Assembly (NCBI RefSeq): GCF_035975855.1
Contig: NZ_CP109055.1
Span: forward strand, 1,488,001 to 1,552,000
DNA from: Streptomyces sp. NBC_01304
Lineage (GTDB): Bacteria > Actinomycetota > Actinomycetes > Streptomycetales > Streptomycetaceae
Direction: 5' to 3'
Length of the DNA stretch: 64,000 nt
Positions 59,590 through 64,000 of the stretch are shown here, piece after piece. The position numbers and the translations under genes are program-made. Every line of letters begins with the position of its first letter. The first letter of the stretch is position 1. The notes beneath the pieces were generated by a model that was given only the letters and a program-made list of their open reading frames with translations, was not told the origin of the DNA and did no database searches.

Positions 59590-59842
59590 GGAGGCCACCA
59601 AGCAGGCCATCGGCGCGCTCGCCGCACGCGGCAAGCCGCTGGTGTCCGTGCTGTGGGGGCGGGACGCCCGCAATCTGCGGCCGCTCCTCTGCGATCTGCC
59701 GGCGGTGGAGTCCTCGCATCCCTCGCCGCATCCCTCGCCCATGTCGGCAGACCGCGGCTTCTTCGGCTCGCGGCCGTTCAGCAAGGTCAACGAGCTTCTG
59801 GCGCGACAGGGCGCCGAGCCGGTGGATTGGCGGTTGCCGTGA
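59590..59842 (+). pseudogene. 3' remnant of uracil-DNA glycosylase gene
   Basis: Encodes the last ~79 residues of Ung ([20 protein letters not shown] to [10 protein letters not shown]). A 12-bp tandem duplication (59715-59738) inserts four residues in the HPSP loop. The N-terminal two-thirds, including GQDPYP, are absent; the matching 5' part is at 29652. The stop overlaps the GTG of the sugar kinase gene, so an ung-kinase operon was probably ancestral. Confidence 0.85.
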
Positions 59843-61029
59843 CGGCGGCCGCCGAGTGGGTGCTGGGGGTCGACTCCGGCGGGTCGGGGCTGCGGGTCGG
59901 CCTTGCGGCGGTGGACCCCGGGCCCGGTTCGACGGCAAGCCCTCCAGGGGACGGGCCCCGGGGGCTCCGCCCCCCGACCCCCGCTCCTCAAACGCCGGAG
60001 GGGCTGGATCTGACGGAAACTCCGGAGGACCCGGACCGGCAGGCGGGACCGGGTGCGCGGGCCTTGCCGACCGGCCCGCGCAGCACCACCGCCTCCCGCG
60101 AACCCATACGCACCGGCCCTGAAGGGATCGACGCCGCCCACCTCCTGGAACAGCTCGTCCCCATGGCCCGCAAGCTGCTCGATCAGGCAGGCGGCGGCGC
60201 CCTGCGGGCCGTGGCCATCGGGGCCGCCGGAATGGCCACGCTCGGGGACGGCCTGCGGGCCACGCTGCCCGGCGCCCTGGAGGCCGAGTTCGGGGTGCGG
60301 CGCCTCGTGCTGGCGGCCGATGCGGTGACGGCGTATGCGGGAGCGCTCGGGCAGCGCCCCGGTGCGGTGGTCGCCGCCGGGACCGGCATGATCGCCCTTG
60401 GCACTGATCTCGGCGCTTGGCGGCGGGCCGACGGCTGGGGGCACCTCCTGGGCGACTGCGGCGGTGGCGCCTGGATCGGCCGTGCCGGGCTCGATGCCGC
60501 GATGCGGGCGCACGACGGACGCCGTGGCGGCTCGGCCGCGCTGCTCGCGCGCGCCGAGGAAGTGTTCGGCGGCCCAGTGACCGAGCTGCCCGGCCGGCTC
60601 TACCCGCGCACCGACCGCCCCGCCGTGCTCGCCTCCTTCGCCCCCGAGGTGGCCCGCTGCGCCCCCGCCGACCCCGTCGCGGACGGCATTCTGCGGGATG
60701 CCGCCGGGCACATCGCGGCGGCGGCCGCCGCCGTGTGCCCGGTCGGGACCGACTGTGAAGTCGCCCTGACCGGCGGCCTGTTCAAACTGGGCGACCCGCT
60801 CCTCACCCCCTTGAAGGAGGAGCTGGCCGGTCAACTGCCGTACGCACGGCCGGTGTCGGCGGCCGGCGACCCGCTGTCCGGGTCGCTCGCCCTCGCCTCC
60901 GCACTCGCCGTCGACCGCCTGCTGCTGCCGCACGACGGCCGGCTGCTGCACTGCGTCGGATCGCCTGCCGACGGCCGCGACGGGTCACCGGCCGACACCC
61001 CAGGGCCCCTTACCGATCACCACAGTTGA
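59839..61029 (+). CDS. BadF/BadG-family sugar (N-acetylglucosamine-type) kinase
   Basis: 396-residue ASKHA-fold ATPase. Phosphate-1 motif [14 protein letters not shown], adenosine/phosphate-2 [27 protein letters not shown] and C-terminal [14 protein letters not shown] are all present, as in N-acetylglucosamine kinase-like proteins. Substrate is inferred. Residues about 30-90 are a Pro/Gly/Thr-rich insert absent from relatives, of which part is a Streptomyces intergenic palindrome read in frame (59956-60006). GTG overlaps the ung remnant stop. Confidence 0.85.
   Translation: MTAAAEWVLGVDSGGSGLRVGLAAVDPGPGSTASPPGDGPRGLRPPTPAPQTPEGLDLTETPEDPDRQAGPGARALPTGPRSTTASREPIRTGPEGIDAAHLLEQLVPMARKLLDQAGGGALRAVAIGAAGMATLGDGLRATLPGALEAEFGVRRLVLAADAVTAYAGALGQRPGAVVAAGTGMIALGTDLGAWRRADGWGHLLGDCGGGAWIGRAGLDAAMRAHDGRRGGSAALLARAEEVFGGPVTELPGRLYPRTDRPAVLASFAPEVARCAPADPVADGILRDAAGHIAAAAAAVCPVGTDCEVALTGGLFKLGDPLLTPLKEELAGQLPYARPVSAAGDPLSGSLALASALAVDRLLLPHDGRLLHCVGSPADGRDGSPADTPGPLTDHHS
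59956..60006. repeat. REP-like Streptomyces palindromic repeat inside a coding sequence
   Basis: Contains GGGGGCTCCGCCCCCC and CTCAAACGCCGGAGGGGCTG, the two halves of a palindrome very common between Streptomyces genes. Here it lies within the kinase frame without breaking it. Confidence 0.7.
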
Positions 61030-61124
61030 CTCAATCGGAACTGAACGGATAAATCCGGACGGATACCACTCACCCGCCCCCTCCCCGAACAGAGGACCAG
61101 GGGAAGCCAGTAGCATGCGGCGCC

Positions 61125-62060
61125 ATGAGCTCCCCCACTGGGCCCGCTTCCGGCCTGCCTGTACGAATGCCGCGACCCCGCCAGCCCGGCCGGCACCGCC
61201 GCCCGGAACCCGTGGTTGCTCCCGAGGGAGCACCCGCACTGGTGCTGGCCGTTCCTGGCGTGCCCAGCACAGCCACCCGGGGCCTCGCCGAAGAGGTCAT
61301 AAGCATCGCCCGCTCCGAGCTGCCGGGCCTCGACGCCCGGATCGGCTTCCTCGAAGGCACCGACCACGAGGCCACCGTTTCGGCCGAGTACCCGACCCTC
61401 ACGGCGGTCCTCGCGCACAGCGCCGAGCAGCGCGCCGCCCGCTATGAGCAGGCGCTCGCCGCAGGTCAGGAGGTGGCCGAGCCGCAGGGCCCGGTCGCCG
61501 TCGTGGTGCCGCTCCTCGCGGGGCCGGACAACGCGATGATGCGCCACATCCGGCAGGCCGTGATGGACAGCCGTGCCGCCGTCGAGCTGACCGATGTGCT
61601 CGGCCCGCACCCGCTGCTCGCCGAAGCGCTGCACGTACGCCTCTCCGAAGCAGGGCTGGCCCGCGCCGACAGGGCCAGGCTCTTCACCGTGGCGACGGCG
61701 GCGGACGGCATCATCCTGGCCACCGTCGGCGGCGAGGAGGCCGTGCAGGCCGCCGGGATCACCGGCATGCTGCTCGCCGCGCGCCTCGCGGTGCCGGTCA
61801 TGGCCGCCGCCCTCGACCAGGACGGCGCGATCGCGGCGACCGCCGAGCAGCTGCGCGGCTCGGGCTCCGGCCAGCTCGCGCTGGCCCCGCACCTGATCGG
61901 CCCGGAGGTGGGCGACGGCCTGCTCGACACGGCCGCGAAGGAGGCGGGCTGTGCCACTTCGGAGGCGATCGGCGCGTACCCGGCGATCGGCAAGCTCGCG
62001 CTGTCGAAGTACATGACGGCCCTGGGCATCGCCCCGCCGCAGCCCGCGCAGACGCACTGA
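61125..62060 (+). CDS. CbiX/sirohydrochlorin chelatase-like protein
   Basis: 311-residue protein with two CbiX-like halves: PALVLAVPGVPSTATRGLAE with VAVVVPLLAGPDNAMMRHIR, and TAADGIILATVGGEEAVQAA onwards. Classical chelatases carry active-site histidines near the start of the fold; here the first half has HGSR replaced by VPGVPS, so metal insertion cannot be assumed. A His remains in VLGPHPLLAEAL. It is followed by a strong terminator. Confidence 0.72.
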   Translation: MSSPTGPASGLPVRMPRPRQPGRHRRPEPVVAPEGAPALVLAVPGVPSTATRGLAEEVISIARSELPGLDARIGFLEGTDHEATVSAEYPTLTAVLAHSAEQRAARYEQALAAGQEVAEPQGPVAVVVPLLAGPDNAMMRHIRQAVMDSRAAVELTDVLGPHPLLAEALHVRLSEAGLARADRARLFTVATAADGIILATVGGEEAVQAAGITGMLLAARLAVPVMAAALDQDGAIAATAEQLRGSGSGQLALAPHLIGPEVGDGLLDTAAKEAGCATSEAIGAYPAIGKLALSKYMTALGIAPPQPAQTH

Positions 62061-62108
62061 ACGGGTTAGCGGCGCCGAGCACCCTGCCGCGCACAAGACG
62101 AAGCACGC

Positions 62109-62141
62109 AAGGGCCCGCCCCCGGACAGGGAGCGGGCCCTT
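62109..62141. terminator. Bidirectional hairpin terminator
   Basis: Perfect 10-bp stem AAGGGCCCGC / GCGGGCCCTT with a 13-base loop between the convergent CbiX-like and lactonase genes. Confidence 0.75.
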
Positions 62142-62216
62142 CGTACGTCCTCAGCGCCTGATGGGAGGCCCGGCATCCACTGATGCCTCCCAGGGGCCCG
62201 GCCTCCGCCGAACGTC

Positions 62217-63245
62217 TCAGCCGAACACCACGCACGAAGCCGCCGGAGCCTCGATCGACCCCGCGCGCTCCGGGATGCCCGTCTGCGGGTCGACGGCGAA
62301 CCACGTCACGTCGCCGGAGCGTTCGTTGGCCGCGTACAGGAAACGCCCCGAGGGATGCACCGCCAGGTCCCGGGGCCAGTGGCCGCCGCAGTCCACGGTG
62401 GTGACCAGGCGCGGCGCGCGGCCCTCGGCGTCCAGGGCGAGCACCGAGATCGCGTCCTGGCCGCGGGTCGCGGTCCACGCGAAGCGGCCGTCCGGGGCGA
62501 TCACGACCTCCGACGGGTAGGCGTCGCCGGTGACTTGACCGGCGAGGACGGGGATCTCGCCGAGCGGTTCGAGCCGGCCGGCCTCGGCGTCCCAGCGGCA
62601 GGTGGTGAGGGTGGGGGCGAGTTCGTTCATGACGTACGCGAGGTCGCCGCGCGGGTGGAACGCCAGGTGGCGCGGGCCGCTGCCGGGGCGCAGGGCCACC
62701 TCGTGGTGCAGGCGCAACTCCCCCGCCGTCAGGGCGCACACCCGCACGGAGTCGGTGCCGAGGTCGACGCTGAGCACCCAGCGGCCGCTGGGGTCGGGCA
62801 GCACCTGATGGGCGTGCGGCCCTTCCTGGCGGGCGGCGACGGGCCCCGTCCCCTCGTGCCGGAGCACGCCGCCGGCGCCGTCGAGTGAGCCGTCCGTGTT
62901 CAGGGGCAGCCAACTGACGCTGCCCGAACCGTAGTTGGCCGTCAGCACATGTCCTTGCGCGAGCGCGAGGTGTGTCGGCCCGGAGCCGCCGACGAGGGCG
63001 GGCGCGCCGAGCAGTTCGGGCTTGTCGCCGCGCACGCCGAACGCCGCGGCCTGCCCCTCGTCCGTCTCTCCGACCGCGTACAGGACGTCGCCGTCCGGGG
63101 CGAGCGCGAGGTAGGAGGGGTCGGAGAGCGCGTCCGTGGCGCCGAGCACGCTCAGCGCCCCGGTGTCCTGGTCGACCGCAGCCATGAGGATGCCCCGGCC
63201 GCCCGCCGAGGTGAACGAACCGATGTACGCCCGAACGCCGCCCAC
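62217..63245 (-). CDS. Lactonase-family seven-bladed beta-propeller protein
   Basis: 342-residue protein of the 6-phosphogluconolactonase-like (Lactonase_7-bladed) family: YIGSFTSAGGRGILMAAVDQ, GPHAHQVLPDPSGRWVLSVD, GPRHLAFHPRGDLAYVMNEL and WPRDLAVHPSGRFLYAANER. It may hydrolyse 6-phosphogluconolactone, but many members have other or no activity. GTG at 63245 follows AAGGGG. Confidence 0.85.
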   Translation of the reverse strand: MGGVRAYIGSFTSAGGRGILMAAVDQDTGALSVLGATDALSDPSYLALAPDGDVLYAVGETDEGQAAAFGVRGDKPELLGAPALVGGSGPTHLALAQGHVLTANYGSGSVSWLPLNTDGSLDGAGGVLRHEGTGPVAARQEGPHAHQVLPDPSGRWVLSVDLGTDSVRVCALTAGELRLHHEVALRPGSGPRHLAFHPRGDLAYVMNELAPTLTTCRWDAEAGRLEPLGEIPVLAGQVTGDAYPSEVVIAPDGRFAWTATRGQDAISVLALDAEGRAPRLVTTVDCGGHWPRDLAVHPSGRFLYAANERSGDVTWFAVDPQTGIPERAGSIEAPAASCVVFG

Positions 63246-63355
63246 TGGATTGCCCCTTCGTCCCGGCACGCGGGTCCCCGCGTGTCACGGCGCCGACCGT
63301 AGCAGGCGGTCTAGACCAGGATCGGCAGACCCTCGGCCTCGCTTGACCGCGCCCC

Positions 63356-64000
63356 TCAGCCGTCCAGGTCGCCCCGCGCCCGGGCATGCGCCTCGGCGTG
63401 GTGGACGTACGCGGGACGGCGCTCGGTCGGGTCGTAGGTGCGGTGGAAGACGGGGGTCGCGCTGCCGGAGATCGGCGGCACGATCCAGGACCAGTCGGCG
63501 CCCACCGGACGGCCGTGGCGCTCCTCGCGTCCCATGTGGGCGAGGAAGCGCCGCGACTCGGTGTGGTGGTCGGTGACGGTGACGCCCGCCCGGTCGAAGG
63601 AGTGCAGGACGGAGCGGTTGAGCTCGACCAGGGCCCGGTCCTTCCACAGCGAGCGGTCGACGCCGGTGTCGAGGCCCAGGCGGTCGGCGATGCACGGCAG
63701 CAGGTCGTAGCGGTCGGTGTCGGCGAAGTTGCGGGCGCCGATCTCGGTGCCCATGTACCAGCCGTTGAACGGCGCGGTGGGGTAGCAGACACCGCCGATC
63801 TCCAGGCACATGTTGGCGAGTGCGGGCACCGCGTGCCAGCGCAGCCCGAGCTCCGCCCACCATGCGTACTCCGGGTGCTCGATGGCCACTTCGAGCACGG
63901 CGTCCGCCGGCAGCGGGTAGCAGCGGGGCTCCTCCCCCGCGCCCTGCACCACGAGCGGCAGCACGTCGAAGGGCGTGCCCGCGCCGCCGGGCCAGCCGAG
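63356..64000 (-). CDS. Nitric oxide synthase oxygenase, C-terminal part (runs off window)
   Basis: Last ~214 residues of a bacterial NOS oxygenase; the heme-ligand Cys region lies beyond the window. Visible hallmarks are AVPALANMCLEIGGVCYPTA, FNGWYMGTEIGARNFAD (Arg-binding region) and GADWSWIVPPISGSATPVFH with the pterin-site residues. The enzyme makes NO from L-arginine using a host reductase. The frame continues past 64000 without a start. Confidence 0.93.
   Translation of the reverse strand, partial: LGWPGGAGTPFDVLPLVVQGAGEEPRCYPLPADAVLEVAIEHPEYAWWAELGLRWHAVPALANMCLEIGGVCYPTAPFNGWYMGTEIGARNFADTDRYDLLPCIADRLGLDTGVDRSLWKDRALVELNRSVLHSFDRAGVTVTDHHTESRRFLAHMGREERHGRPVGADWSWIVPPISGSATPVFHRTYDPTERRPAYVHHAEAHARARGDLDG

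Noticed and set aside
1..64000. CRISPR arrays, tRNA or rRNA genes
   Set aside because: No regularly spaced repeats, cloverleaf-like sequences or rRNA signatures seen on either strand.

Overview
The window is high-GC actinobacterial DNA and almost certainly a Streptomyces chromosome. Evidence includes GTG starts with GTGA/ATGA overlaps, an rppA-CYP158-cupin pigment operon, a bacterial nitric oxide synthase, ANTAR, STAS and SpoIIE-type regulators, and a GC-rich intergenic palindrome of the kind common in Streptomyces. No rRNA, tRNA or CRISPR array was seen.

Left part (1-29.6 kb), ordinary chromosomal arm genes. It opens with a TmrB-like kinase and a nitrilase-family hydrolase. A MerR regulator follows with its likely target reductase behind a textbook MerR promoter. 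Next are an NCS2 nucleobase permease and an ArsR repressor divergent from an Old Yellow Enzyme. Two independent modules pair an FtsX-type ABC transporter divergently with a NarL-type two-component system (6.5-11.8 kb and 21.2-26.9 kb). An intact IS5-family element (11790-12660) and a 173-bp MITE-like element lie side by side, both in TA sites, at the stop codon of the first response regulator. Then come a lipoprotein phosphatase, acyl-CoA carboxylase beta and epsilon subunits, the rppA/P450/cupin operon for THN/flaviolin pigment, a class V aminotransferase, aroQ, a homocysteine S-methyltransferase and a BNR-repeat protein.

Middle part (about 29.8-59.6 kb), an accessory block. It sits between the two ends of a broken uracil-DNA glycosylase gene: codons 1-56 at 29652-29819 and the last ~79 codons at 59590-59842. 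The block is a dormancy/hypoxia and general-stress island of the DevR/OsdR type. It holds a GAF sensor kinase and LuxR-type regulator, a cNMP-binding protein, an FNR-like flavoprotein, a CBS-BON protein, a flavodoxin, three universal stress proteins, a phosphoketolase, a DoxX-like membrane protein, an Asp23 protein, STAS, GAF-ANTAR and stand-alone ANTAR proteins, a GAF-SpoIIE phosphatase, a PRC-barrel protein and several tiny membrane proteins. GGGCC-N4-GGCCC-like palindromes resembling DevR/OsdR boxes lie in front of several of these operons. The block is littered with remnants (DUF5994 copies, an Rv1733c-like gene, a GNAT fragment). It ends with a conspicuously low-GC membrane gene and a complete, inverted ung gene that could replace the broken one.

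Right part (59.8-64 kb), back to ordinary genes: a BadF/BadG-type sugar kinase still overlapping the ung remnant, a CbiX-like protein, a lactonase-family beta-propeller, and the C-terminal part of nitric oxide synthase running off the window edge.
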